A DNA stretch of 34,487 nt from Bacteroides sp. UBA1773 (GCA_002315285.1 DCGR01000049.1:13121-47607); one strand, 5' to 3'. Positions 1 through 7,312 are shown, counted from the first letter of the stretch. Notes: generated by a model not told the origin, from the sequence alone. A program made the numbers and translations.

Positions 1-194
1 GTAAAAGTATCTAATATCCTTACTATCTCTTCCTGAATGGGGAGAGGGGGGAGGGGGATTTCAATATCCTTTATTTGACCTGCAGTAACAAGTGGTTGAC
101 CACCACCTTTTGCAAATTGGTTTAACTTGATAATATGTGTAATAAATAATAAGGGACGGCAAATGTTTGTGCACGAAAAATGGAATTTACAAAT
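1..194 (-). pseudogene. hsdS: 3' part of a type I restriction specificity subunit, 5'-truncated
   Basis: Read leftward, the frame contains FAKGGGQPLVTAGQIKDIEI followed by PLPPLPIQEEIVRIL. This is the typical end of a target-recognition domain plus the start of the conserved helix of HsdS, the subunit that gives type I restriction-modification enzymes their DNA specificity. The frame continues out of the window on the left. Going upstream, recognisable HsdS sequence fades near position 165, there is no ATG in frame, and a TAA stop lies at 195-197, so the N-terminal recognition domain is missing. No hsdM or hsdR lies in the window. Partial hsdS cassettes in Bacteroidales often serve as silent partners for recombination. 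Whether this one does, or is just debris, cannot be told here. Confidence 0.72.
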
Positions 195-270
195 TTACGT
201 TTACAAATTTACATTTTTAACATATCGTAACATTTTCCTCATTCGATTATTCAAGGTACGGAAATCCGAC

Positions 271-368
271 ATCACCCAAATGCAACGACTAATTTCAAGG
301 AAAATCCATAATCAGGTCTGGCGACCTTTGCTGCTCTCATCGTGTGGCTGTCGGTATGCAAGCATCCA
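271..368 (+). repeat. Dispersed repeat, copy A
   Basis: This segment aligns with 3025-3062 and especially with 3093-3186. The shared order is ATCACCCAAATGCAA, then CAAGGAAAATCCAT, CAGGTCTG, CGACCTTTGC, CTCTCATC, and finally GTGTGGCTGTCGGTATGCAA (TGTGTG variant aside), ending AGCATCC. Copy A is diverged by scattered substitutions, as expected of an old dispersed element. No open frame is conserved between the copies. Confidence 0.75.
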
Positions 369-873
369 TACTCAGAAATATAGTCTGAAATCGTGACCAT
401 AAATATAATGCTTAACTTAACACCCTAGAAATTAGAGCAGAGAGATTGGAGCGATGACCATGCGCTCAGAAGTATGCACTGACAATTGACAACCGGAAAC
501 TAACAACCGTAAATCTTCAACGTTTTCCAATGTGAATATACTGATGTAAATACATATAACAACACATAACAAATGTAATCCATGACAAAATACATTGCAA
601 TTATTTTCCAATTAGTGCCAATGTAATATATTTGTAAAATCAGCACACACATGAGTAAACCAATGTTTTATTCACATTTCAATAACTTATTTAACATACT
701 GATTCCAAGTAAATAAGAATGTTTAAATAAAGTAAATATTCAATAAATCATGTGATATTCATGATTTTACTGTAATTTCTGTAATAAACGTGATGAATTT
801 CATATCTATATACATATAAATCAATTGAATGATGATATATGTTAAACATGAAATATATACTATTATATAGTGA

Positions 874-889
874 TGTAAATACATTTACA
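874..889. promoter_or_regulatory. Palindrome upstream of the regulator gene, possible operator
   Basis: TGTAAAT-AC-ATTTACA has perfect 7-bp arms around two bases. The half-site TGTAAAT recurs at 545-551, and related ACAAATGTAA or TTACAAATG words lie at 569, 916, 931 and 960. The last of these covers the expected -33 region of the downstream promoter. An autoregulatory operator for the HTH protein is an inference. Confidence 0.35.
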
Positions 890-991
890 CAATGGTTGAA
901 ATCTACGGTTGACACACAAATGTAAATCACTTACAAATGTGAATACATAAATTAATTTCTTACAAATGGCTGATGATTTAAAAAAGTTTAT

Positions 992-999
992 TACCTTTG
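992..999 (+). promoter_or_regulatory. -7 promoter box for the HTH gene
   Basis: TACCTTTG matches the Bacteroidetes -7 consensus TAnnTTTG and lies 25 bp before the chosen ATG at 1025. No TTTG is present at the -33 spacing. That position instead carries a TTACAAATG word (960-969), so a bound protein there could control the promoter. Confidence 0.55.
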
Positions 1000-1024
1000 C
1001 ATTGGAATTAACTTATGTATCGTT

Positions 1025-1594
1025 ATGGAAATAAAGGACAGAATACAGATGTTGATGGAACAATCGCACATGAACATTGCATTGTTTGCAGAGAAAATCA
1101 GAATCACACCGCCTGCCTTGCATCACATTCTCAATGGCAGGAACAACGCCAGCTTGGATGTAATCATGAAAATACATCAGGCTTACGATTACAAGATCAA
1201 TCTGGAATGGTTGCTGTACGGTTCTGGAGATATGTTTTCCAAATCGCCTGAAAATCCTGACATGGGCTCACCCTCCGAAAAAAGCCCTCAGGACACGTTG
1301 GAAACGCGAAACAGTGTTCAAAATGACCTGTTTTCGACCGCTGAGATTTCGACAGACGAAACACAAACGCCCATAGTGCCAAATAAACGCACTGACGGAC
1401 GGGTGGAAAAGGGCAAACCACAAGACGAACCTCTTGTTCGAAACCAAGAGGAAGCTACCACCAGAGCCGAAAACAAAACAACCGAGATTATCCGTGAAAT
1501 ACAATATGTGGAAAAGCCAACAAGGCAGATCGCAGAAATCCGGATATTCTTTGATAATGGCACGTACCAGGTCTTTCATCCATCTTCCTTGTGA
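1025..1594 (+). CDS. XRE-family helix-turn-helix transcriptional regulator
   Basis: The protein has 189 residues. Residues 1-65 form a Cro/C1-type helix-turn-helix: an opening amphipathic helix (MEIKDRIQML), then AEKIRITPPALHHILNGRN as the turn and recognition helix, and NLEWLLYGSGDMF, the usual end of this domain in Bacteroidetes regulators. The middle is a long polar, probably disordered linker. The last 20 residues (IAEIRIFFDNGTYQVF) are a short beta-hairpin motif also seen at the end of related proteins. I chose the ATG at 1025 over one at 1015 because only this frame encodes the HTH. The gene stands alone, convergent with the DUF4886 gene. Its target is unknown; repeated words upstream suggest autoregulation. 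Confidence 0.88.
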   Translation: MEIKDRIQMLMEQSHMNIALFAEKIRITPPALHHILNGRNNASLDVIMKIHQAYDYKINLEWLLYGSGDMFSKSPENPDMGSPSEKSPQDTLETRNSVQNDLFSTAEISTDETQTPIVPNKRTDGRVEKGKPQDEPLVRNQEEATTRAENKTTEIIREIQYVEKPTRQIAEIRIFFDNGTYQVFHPSSL

Positions 1595-1652
1595 TTCTAC
1601 CGGTTTCGGCATCGGATAGCCCCGACACTCCCACATCACTTAGCTTCAAGGT

Positions 1653-1697
1653 CCAAAAAAAGCATTCCAGAAAACCGGAATGCCCAAAGGAATGCTT
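1653..1697 (-). terminator. Intrinsic terminator of the DUF4886 gene, possibly bidirectional
   Basis: On the minus strand GCATTCC pairs with GGAATGC around an 8-base loop (1662-1683), and seven T follow. A second GGAATGCTT at 1689-1697 can pair with the same AAGCATTCC, giving two mutually exclusive hairpins between the convergent genes. Confidence 0.75.
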
Positions 1698-1715
1698 CTA
1701 TTGTCAGGGAGGTGG

Positions 1716-2630
1716 CTATGGGAGGATCGCACCACTCATCCACGTGTTCAGATTGATTTCGCAAGCCAGTCGGGCTGCAGCCTGGCAAACCTCAGCATCT
1801 TTCTCTGAAATTTCGTATTGGGTGCCCTGCAGATGAAACGGGTTGCCTTGTATGTCGAGATTCATGGTAGGACCCAACAAGGCTTGGAACCAGGTGCATG
1901 CGGCTGCATAGCGTCCGTGCAGGAGACTCAGATGAAATCCGTCGCGAGTAAGGTCCTGTGAGTCGCACAGATTCGATTGGCGCAACAGCTGGATGGTTGT
2001 TCCGGATGGAATCAGGTAACCGATGATTGATTCTTCCATCATTTTCCTGTTCGCATACAATATCGACTGATACATCTGCTTTTGGTTGCAACCATATTTG
2101 GGGAACTCCTGATGGTTCGATGTGCGTGCGTAAGCCCATGTCTGCTGCCACACGATGCTGGCCTTTGCATTGGAGCAATGCTTACGGACTATATCGATGA
2201 GCTTTTCGAGCCACGGCTTGTAAGAGGCATAAATGCCGGAAACGCCCGACGACTGCTGCAGCACGACGATGTCCCAAGGCTCATCTTCCAAACCGTATTG
2301 GATGGTCGTTTCCTTGGAAACCACTTTCCATTGGTTGTCTGTCGATTTCGAATACCTGTAGCGCCCAACGCTGTCGGCATATTCCTTGCAATGACGCTCC
2401 AACGAGCAACCGCCAATATACAGACGGCCCAGGACAACATTCTTCACACCCGCAGCCTCCAGCAGTTGCGGAAGGTATTCGGTGCCGTCGTCCGTAAAGC
2501 TGTTTCCAATACCAAGGATTCGTAACGATTGGGGATTTTTTGGCAACTCATAATTTGTCTGTTGCGCATAACCACCGACAACAATGCAAAGCATCATCAT
2601 CAACACACTGATTCGCATAGAGATTTTCAT
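1716..2630 (-). CDS. Secreted DUF4886 protein, SGNH-hydrolase-like
   Basis: 304 residues with a signal peptide (about residues 1-22, ending GGYAQ). The mature part opens with ILGIGNSFTDDG around residues 38-49, which matches block I of SGNH/GDSL hydrolases with Ser44 as candidate nucleophile. Near the C-terminus TRDGFHLS supplies the block V Asp-x-x-His arrangement. PWDIVVLQQSSG is the strand and loop typical of DUF4886. The family is common in gut Bacteroidales and is thought to remove acyl groups from glycans, but no substrate is established for this protein. It is a single gene with its own -7 box (2662-2669) and terminator. The ATG at 2630 is preferred because it gives a complete signal peptide. 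Confidence 0.85.
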   Translation of the reverse strand: MKISMRISVLMMMLCIVVGGYAQQTNYELPKNPQSLRILGIGNSFTDDGTEYLPQLLEAAGVKNVVLGRLYIGGCSLERHCKEYADSVGRYRYSKSTDNQWKVVSKETTIQYGLEDEPWDIVVLQQSSGVSGIYASYKPWLEKLIDIVRKHCSNAKASIVWQQTWAYARTSNHQEFPKYGCNQKQMYQSILYANRKMMEESIIGYLIPSGTTIQLLRQSNLCDSQDLTRDGFHLSLLHGRYAAACTWFQALLGPTMNLDIQGNPFHLQGTQYEISEKDAEVCQAAARLACEINLNTWMSGAILP

Positions 2631-2661
2631 ATCGACTTGATTACTAAATTGAATTCCGATG

Positions 2662-2669
2662 CAAATATA
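2662..2669 (-). promoter_or_regulatory. -7 promoter box for the DUF4886 gene
   Basis: TATATTTG on the minus strand fits TAnnTTTG and is followed by GC. It lies 31 bp before the ATG. The -33 position reads CTGG rather than TTTG, so the box alone supports the call. Confidence 0.55.
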
Positions 2670-2821
2670 GTGTTTTTTTCGAACCAGTCCAGACCTTTCC
2701 TAAATTTTCCCATTTTTCACGATAATCAACATTATGTTTAATCATAAATGCGGATCTCTTTTTTTTGACGATGTGATCAGTGAATGTTTTTAGATGCATT
2801 CAGTTCTTGATATGTTAAAAC

Positions 2822-2930
2822 CTAGTAGCCTGTAAAGTCTAAAAGTTGACAATTGCTCTCTTGTAACAATGTTGTTTATAGCAGATTAAGAGGTTTCGAC
2901 AAACTGCTTTTAGGCTTTACAGACCACTAG
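2822..2930. mobile_element. Small inverted-repeat element (MITE-like), 109 bp
   Basis: The ends at 2822-2845 and 2907-2930 are inverted copies agreeing at 21 of 24 positions. Both begin with CTAGT and share the core CTGTAAAG-Y-CTAAAAG. Both ends carry CTAG at the very border, which could be a palindromic target duplication or part of the repeat. The 61-bp interior has no open frame. There is no T-run beside it, so a terminator is less likely than a non-autonomous element. No matching transposase lies in the window. Confidence 0.55.
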
Positions 2931-3026
2931 ACTATTGGGTTAACGACTTGAAAATGGTCGGAAAATCCTCATTAGGTTATTTCAACGCACGGAAATGCTT
3001 GACATAACACCCTCTCGATGAAATCA

Positions 3027-3062
3027 CCCAAATGCAATGACGAATATCAAGGAAAATCCATG
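3027..3062 (+). repeat. 36-bp direct repeat, copy B
   Basis: These 36 bases, from CCCAAATGCAATGACG to GGAAAATCCATG, recur exactly at 3093-3128 after a 30-bp spacer. They also match the start of copy A at 271. The repeat is part of a larger element, because copies A and C continue to match well beyond it. Confidence 0.85.
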
Positions 3063-3092
3063 TGTATTCGATGTCGGGCGAGACGGAGTTCT

Positions 3093-3186
3093 CCCAAATG
3101 CAATGACGAATATCAAGGAAAATCCATGGTCAGGTCTGACGACCTTTGCAGCTCTCATCATGTGGCTGTCGGTATGCAAGCATCCC
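3093..3186 (+). repeat. Dispersed repeat, copy C
   Basis: It starts with the same exact 36 bases as copy B, then continues for about 58 bases that match copy A at 311-368 (GACCTTTGC, CTCTCATC, TGTGGCTGTCGGTATGCAAG, CATCC). The order of shared blocks indicates one element with an internal duplication of its left end. Confidence 0.8.
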
Positions 3187-3240
3187 ACATCCCCCCCCAA
3201 AAAAATCATCAAAACAGGATGGTTTGACGGATATTATTGC

Positions 3241-3248
3241 TACTTTTG
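3241..3248 (+). promoter_or_regulatory. Candidate -7 box upstream of the toroid-protein gene
   Basis: TACTTTTG fits TAnnTTTG, but it lies about 140 bp before the start at 3391 and its nearest TTTG is only 14 bp upstream. No better box is visible closer to the gene. Confidence 0.3.
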
Positions 3249-3390
3249 CTCCATGTCTGTTCGGTTGTGACTATTCCACTCATTACCCACCTAACAAAAG
3301 ATAAGAACCAACTTGACAAGACAATAGGTAACTCCATATTGATTAACGGCTTATAAACATTATCAACAAGTAAACAAACAAGATACCATC

Positions 3391-5256
3391 ATGAAACGCA
3401 GAATTTCACATTTCAGGACAATTGCAATGGTTGTGGGCATTTTTGCCCTGACAAGTATGAAGGCCGGTCAGCTGAGAGACGCAGCATGGCCAATGCTACA
3501 AAGGCTGAACGCCGAGATCGTAAAATTGCAGAACACCGACAAATCGAGCCCGGACTACGGCGCAATCATGTGTCCACGATGCAACATGTACCATACGAGG
3601 GCTGGAGAGGCCATATTTCCCCTCGCTTACGAATATGCCCAGACCGGGAACAAGCAAAGGCTGAACCAGGCTCTCATTCTGGCCAGCTGGCTGATTGACC
3701 AGCAACTGGAGACAGGTGCATGGAACGAAACCCCCCAGACCTGGAAAGGCACCAGCACCGACCAGCTGATGATGATGCTCATCACCTACCCTATTGTAGA
3801 GAAGAGCCTGAAAAAGGCCGACCGCGAACGTTGGCTTGCCTGCATGAGAAAAGCCGCCGACTGGCTGGAGGAGAATGTCAATGTGCGGAATCAGGTGATG
3901 AACTATCCTGCAAGCACGGCAGGCACCCTTGCACAGGCATATCTGCTTTTAGGGAAAGAAAGCTACAGGGAGAAAGCGCGCGAACTGGCCCATATCGCTA
4001 CCGCAAAGATGAACTGCGAGTGGTTCATCGAAGGTGAGAGCGACCTCGAGCGCGGAGACAGGCACGGCGTCGATATCGGGTACAACATGGAAATGTCAAT
4101 CTGGGGATTGGCAAGGTATGCCATGCTCATGGATGACGCTGTCGTTCTCGAAGCCGCCAGGAAGAGTGTCGCAAGCCATTTCCCATTCATTTATCCCGAT
4201 GGCATGATGGACGGATCGGTAGGTGTCCGTTCCAACAAGTGGTCGATTTTTGGAAGTGGCACTTCTGATGGTTGTGCCGTGATGTTGGCCATGCTGAGCG
4301 AAGGCCATCCGGAATACATCACAGCCGCAGTCAGAAACATTGGCGTCATTTCGCGCTGTTTCACTGCCAAAGGCTTGCTTGGCAACGGATACAATTACGA
4401 CAATGTTTCCGACAAATCGCCTTGCATCTACCCCACCTTTACGAAAGCGAAAAGTTTCGCCATGGCCATGAGCTGGATAGCCGCCGACACTGACACGCTT
4501 AGCCCACTGCCTTGCGACAACGACATCAATGTGTTCCATCACACTCTGGGCACAGCCATCGTGCGCAAAGGAGATTTCCAAGGTACGGTCACGGCCTACA
4601 ACTTCAAGTCGAAGAAAATGGACCAGTCGAACAACATGTATCGGCCGACAGGTGGCACCATGAGTGCCCTATGGGTCGATGGCTATGGCTTGCTGCAAGC
4701 TTCTTCGCAAACCGAATATTACAGATGGGAAAAGATGCACTTCCTCGTGATGGAAGATGGCATCCTACCCTTCACGCCACGCATGGAGTATCGGAAGGAC
4801 TCTCTCTACTACACCAACCTGTTTGACTATGACGCCACGATAAGCATCGACACTACGCGCACGGAACTGACAAGGGTGACCTGCACCGGTACACTACGCG
4901 ACAAGCAGCAATACCGTGGAGGCGCCATGTTCAGGACAACATATTCATGGACAAGCGACAAGTTCTCAAAGAATTATGAGATTCTCCACCAGACAAACGG
5001 CGTTCCTGTCACAATCATCGAACCACTCATCTGCGATGATTCCACCACAATCAGGCAAGTCGATGACCATCGTGTGGAACTCTCACGCGATGGGAAGACA
5101 ATACACATCACCTGCCCAGACCATAAGCTGGCACTCGATTACGAGGCAGCCAAAATGTACAAACAACCTTTCCCGGCATTGCGCGCTGTGCCGCTTGTCA
5201 TCACTTCCGAATACGGCGATTGCAAGCGCGACAACATCCTACTGGTTTATGACTGA
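3391..5256 (+). CDS. Secreted alpha/alpha-toroid protein, heparinase II/III-like
   Basis: 621 residues with a signal peptide (about 1-25, ending SMKA). Residues 26-360 are rich in amphipathic helices with aromatic and small residues, as in (alpha/alpha) toroids (for example AGEAIFPLAYEYAQTG, LILASWLIDQQL, MEMSIWGLARYAMLM). The C-terminal 250 residues are beta-rich (YNFKSKKMDQ, YGLLQASSQTEYYRWE), the two-part layout of heparinase II/III-like lyases and some unsaturated glycoside hydrolases. CPRCNMYH (residues 61-68) is a notable Cys-x-x-Cys-x3-His cluster that could bind metal. I cannot assign a substrate. It is the only gene here besides the HTH regulator on the plus strand and is convergent with the TSUP gene. 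An exported carbohydrate-active role is inference. Confidence 0.6.
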   Translation: MKRRISHFRTIAMVVGIFALTSMKAGQLRDAAWPMLQRLNAEIVKLQNTDKSSPDYGAIMCPRCNMYHTRAGEAIFPLAYEYAQTGNKQRLNQALILASWLIDQQLETGAWNETPQTWKGTSTDQLMMMLITYPIVEKSLKKADRERWLACMRKAADWLEENVNVRNQVMNYPASTAGTLAQAYLLLGKESYREKARELAHIATAKMNCEWFIEGESDLERGDRHGVDIGYNMEMSIWGLARYAMLMDDAVVLEAARKSVASHFPFIYPDGMMDGSVGVRSNKWSIFGSGTSDGCAVMLAMLSEGHPEYITAAVRNIGVISRCFTAKGLLGNGYNYDNVSDKSPCIYPTFTKAKSFAMAMSWIAADTDTLSPLPCDNDINVFHHTLGTAIVRKGDFQGTVTAYNFKSKKMDQSNNMYRPTGGTMSALWVDGYGLLQASSQTEYYRWEKMHFLVMEDGILPFTPRMEYRKDSLYYTNLFDYDATISIDTTRTELTRVTCTGTLRDKQQYRGGAMFRTTYSWTSDKFSKNYEILHQTNGVPVTIIEPLICDDSTTIRQVDDHRVELSRDGKTIHITCPDHKLALDYEAAKMYKQPFPALRAVPLVITSEYGDCKRDNILLVYD

Positions 5257-5285
5257 TTGAGAAACCGAGACATAGCCCAAACCTT

Positions 5286-5320
5286 GTGCGTTGCGTCCTC
5301 TATGGAAGGGAGCAACGCAC
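5286..5320. terminator. Hairpin between convergent genes
   Basis: GTGCGTTGC and GCAACGCAC form a perfect 9-bp stem around a 17-base loop, between the stop of the plus-strand toroid gene (5256) and the stop of the minus-strand permease gene (5341). No T-run follows on either strand, so it may mark transcript ends without being a classic intrinsic terminator. Confidence 0.45.
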
Positions 5321-5340
5321 TGGCGGCTGGAACAACGGAA

Positions 5341-6087
5341 TCACACAAACATCATGGCTACCGATATGATTGTGATGACTTGAATAAAACGTCGGAAAGC
5401 TTTCTCTGGCAACAGTTTGACAATTTTGATTCCCACAAAGGCACCCAATGCAATCATGGGTATCATCACAAGATTGAGCGTGAATGTAGATAGGGTGATG
5501 TTGTGCCATGCAAAAATCTGAAGGGGAACCTTGAGCAAGTTCACAATCAGAAAGAACCAAGCGTTGATGCCGATGTATTCCATTTTCTTCTTCCGGATGG
5601 ACAGCAGATAGACCGACATGACCGGACCTGCAGCATTGCCTATCATCGTTGTGAAACCTCCCAGAAGTCCGAAAATGGCCGAATACCACCATTTGTGCAT
5701 CCACTTGTTCTCCTTCCCGAATATTTCGCTCCATCCCATCACCACCAGTCCCAAGGCCAAGGTCCATGCCATCAGCAGCCGGAATTGCTGGGAAGGTACC
5801 AACGTGTCGGCCCCCAGAGCGAGGAAAAAGCCCAGTATGGCCGTAGGCAGAAGTCTCATCACGACCTTCCAATCGGCAATACGCTTATAATAAACCACCG
5901 CTACGACATCGGCCATACACAACATCGGAAGAATGATGCCAGTAGATTGCTTGGCTCCGAAAGCCAATGCCATGTAAGGGACGATCAGCAACATCAACCC
6001 TTGAATACCCGTCTTCGACATGCCGATGCACAGTGCCGACAAGCATACGACAATCCATTGCAAAAACGTTACAGCTTCCAATTCCAT
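5341..6087 (-). CDS. TSUP-family (TauE/SafE) membrane permease
   Basis: 248 residues, almost wholly hydrophobic, with about seven to eight membrane helices. The opening helix contains the family-typical small-residue pattern LSALCIGMSKTGIQG, and the second half repeats it as FGLLGGFTTMIGNAAGP, reflecting the internal duplication of TSUP proteins. Members move sulfite, sulfoacetate or other organosulfur anions across the inner membrane, but sequence alone does not give the substrate. The start at 6087 lies 44 bp after the stop of the hydrate dehydratase gene on the same strand, so the two are probably co-transcribed. The length fits the family. Confidence 0.88.
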   Translation of the reverse strand: MELEAVTFLQWIVVCLSALCIGMSKTGIQGLMLLIVPYMALAFGAKQSTGIILPMLCMADVVAVVYYKRIADWKVVMRLLPTAILGFFLALGADTLVPSQQFRLLMAWTLALGLVVMGWSEIFGKENKWMHKWWYSAIFGLLGGFTTMIGNAAGPVMSVYLLSIRKKKMEYIGINAWFFLIVNLLKVPLQIFAWHNITLSTFTLNLVMIPMIALGAFVGIKIVKLLPEKAFRRFIQVITIISVAMMFV

Positions 6088-6131
6088 AGCTTTGATTGTT
6101 TGTGTTATCCCTCTACTCTACCCTATCCTAT

Positions 6132-6989
6132 TCAAAAACAAAGTTCAGCAAATCCTTGGAATATCCTATTTGTCAAGTCATTGCTGTTGTATGCTTCTGG
6201 GGTACATTCAGCGGAAAGCACATCGGCGGCATACCCGTGTATCCACACCGCCATCATGGCTGCCGTCACAGCATCGTACCCACGTGCCATCAATCCCGCC
6301 AATAGCCCAGTCAGCACATCGCCACTACCTCCTTTTGCCAAACCCGCATTACCGGTAGTGTTCACGAATTTCATTCCTTCGGGTGTCAGCACCTGCGAAC
6401 CGAATCCCTTCATCACAACCACACACTCCGTCCGTTCGCACAACTCCTTGGCAGCCTGTTCCCTTTCGGAAGGGCCGTTCCAATCCACGAGCCTATGTAA
6501 TTCGCCATCGTGAGGTGTCATGACCGAACCCGACGGAATCATGTCCAACCATTCTTTGTGAATGGCAAGTATGTTCAACGCATCGGCATCTATCACCAAA
6601 GGGATTTTTGCCTCGTTTGCCTGCCCGAGCAGACGATGAAAAAGTTGCTGGGTGGCCGGATTCCGTCCGATACCCGGTCCGACTCCTATTGCTGAATACT
6701 TCGATAGGTCATTTGGCATCGAAATGATGAATCGGCCTGCATCCTCCGACAAGATGGCCGACGGACAAGCTGTCACCACTGCCTGCAATGCCCTTTGGGT
6801 GGAATGAAGCGTCACCAATCCACAGCCCGATTTCAGAGCCGCACCTGTGGCGAGGACAGCCGCTCCGGGCATCAGCTCGTTGCCACACAGCAAGAGCAGA
6901 TGTCCGTAGTCGCCTTTATGCGAATAGGGTACTCTTGTCAGCAACTTCTGCTTGAGCAGATTCTTGTCTATCAACATTGCGTTGTCCAT
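6132..6989 (-). CDS. nnrD: ADP-dependent NAD(P)H-hydrate dehydratase
   Basis: 285 residues from the ATG at 6989, preceded by AGGAAAT. The enzyme repairs damaged, hydrated NADH or NADPH, using ADP (bacterial form). Evidence is the ribokinase-like fold of the YjeF C-terminal family: YSHKGDYGHLLLLCG near the start, AIGVGPGIGRN, PLVIDADALNIL, and the signature GNAGLAKGGSGDVLTGLLAG with catalytic Asp in GGSGD. In many bacteria this domain is fused to an N-terminal epimerase domain (NnrE). Here only the dehydratase part is present, so the epimerase must be elsewhere or absent. A longer frame up to 7106 exists but would run through the tRNA gene and is rejected. Followed by the TSUP permease gene. 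Confidence 0.9.
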   Translation of the reverse strand: MDNAMLIDKNLLKQKLLTRVPYSHKGDYGHLLLLCGNELMPGAAVLATGAALKSGCGLVTLHSTQRALQAVVTACPSAILSEDAGRFIISMPNDLSKYSAIGVGPGIGRNPATQQLFHRLLGQANEAKIPLVIDADALNILAIHKEWLDMIPSGSVMTPHDGELHRLVDWNGPSEREQAAKELCERTECVVVMKGFGSQVLTPEGMKFVNTTGNAGLAKGGSGDVLTGLLAGLMARGYDAVTAAMMAVWIHGYAADVLSAECTPEAYNSNDLTNRIFQGFAELCF

Positions 6990-7024
6990 ATTTCCTTTTT
7001 CACTTTTTCTGAATTCCTTGGAAA

Positions 7025-7053
7025 GCAAAAAAGCAACCACTGAAAGGTTGCTT
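7025..7053 (-). terminator. Intrinsic terminator of the SRP RNA / tRNA-Thr transcript
   Basis: AAGCAACC and GGTTGCTT form an 8-bp stem with a 7-base loop (7031-7053), followed on the minus strand by TTTTTTGC. It sits 8 bp after the tRNA 3' end. Confidence 0.85.
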
Positions 7054-7061
7054 CTTGGTGA

Positions 7062-7134
7062 GCCTCTTGTCGGATTCGAACCAACGACCCCGAGATTACA
7101 AATCACGTGCTCTGGCCAACTGAGCTAAAGAGGC
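7062..7134 (-). tRNA. tRNA-Thr, anticodon TGT
   Basis: The 73-base minus-strand sequence folds as a cloverleaf: acceptor GCCTCTT/AAGAGGC (7 bp), D-arm GCTC/GAGC, anticodon loop TTTGTAA giving anticodon TGT (reads ACA, threonine), T-arm with TTCGAAT loop. The anticodon stem has one T-T mismatch in its middle. No CCA is encoded after the discriminator end. It follows the SRP RNA by 4 bp and must be cut from a joint transcript. Confidence 0.95.
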
Positions 7135-7138
7135 GGGT

Positions 7139-7234
7139 GGGTAAGCTATCTACATCGCGCCGCTACAACCGGCTACCCTTGCTGCGATCAAGCCCTGGGG
7201 GATTCACAAGGAGCTGGCCGTATAGGACTTACCC
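7139..7234 (-). ncRNA. ffs: 4.5S / small signal recognition particle RNA
   Basis: On the minus strand the ends GGGTAAG and CTTACCC pair, as do CGGC with GCCG further in. The apical part contains CCCCAGG, then GCTTGATCGC, then AGCAAGGG. The CAGG/AGCA internal loop flanked by CC/GG pairs is the Ffh-binding motif of bacterial SRP RNA. The RNA pairs with Ffh protein to bring ribosomes making membrane proteins to the translocon. The apex closes with a 2-bp stem and apparent hexaloop TTGATC instead of the usual GGAA-type tetraloop. Its promoter overlaps the recA terminator and it runs directly into tRNA-Thr. Ends are placed at the terminal pairing and may be a few bases longer. Confidence 0.87.
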
Positions 7235-7245
7235 ATTTGCGGGTG

Positions 7246-7276
7246 CAAAAGTACAAAAAAAATATCATCCGCCAAA
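7246..7276 (-). promoter_or_regulatory. Promoter of the SRP RNA / tRNA-Thr unit
   Basis: On the minus strand, -33 TTTG (7273-7276) and -7 TACTTTTG (7246-7253) are 19 bp apart, a full match to the Bacteroidetes consensus. The predicted start near 7241 is just before the SRP RNA. The -33 box lies in the stem of the recA terminator and the spacer contains its T-run. Confidence 0.85.
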
Positions 7277-7307
7277 CTTTTGTCGAGAAAAAGTGATGGC
7301 GGATGAT
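7254..7307 (-). terminator. Intrinsic terminator of recA
   Basis: ATCATCCGCCA and TGGCGGATGAT make a perfect 11-bp stem around a 22-base loop, followed on the minus strand by ATTTTTTTTG. It begins 6 bp after the recA stop codon. Confidence 0.85.
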
Positions 7308-7312
7308 GTTTT

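Larger units (their letters stand above)
195..991. other. AT-rich gene-free stretch with short repeats
   Basis: I see no convincing gene in these roughly 800 bases. The stretch holds one copy of a dispersed repeat (271-368), a direct repeat TTTACAAATTTAC at 186-198 and 200-212, and many copies of a TTACAAATG/ACAAATGTAA-like word (569-578, 916-925, 931-940, 960-969). It also holds a near-perfect palindrome TGTAAAT-AC-ATTTACA at 874-889. The density of the word rises toward the regulator gene at 1025, which suggests but does not prove operator sites. Confidence 0.6.

Noticed and set aside
127..396. An 89-codon plus-strand frame through the dispersed repeat
   Set aside because: The frame is not conserved in copies B and C and lacks any protein-like pattern.
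3027..3128. Two exact 36-bp repeats with a 30-bp spacer, the dimensions of a CRISPR unit
   Set aside because: Only two units, no cas genes, and the match between copies A and C extends about 58 bp beyond the repeat, which fits a dispersed element with an internal duplication.
6990..7106. N-terminal extension of the hydrate dehydratase
   Set aside because: It would be encoded through the tRNA-Thr gene and its terminator; the ATG at 6989 has a good upstream AGGAAAT and a normal N-terminus.
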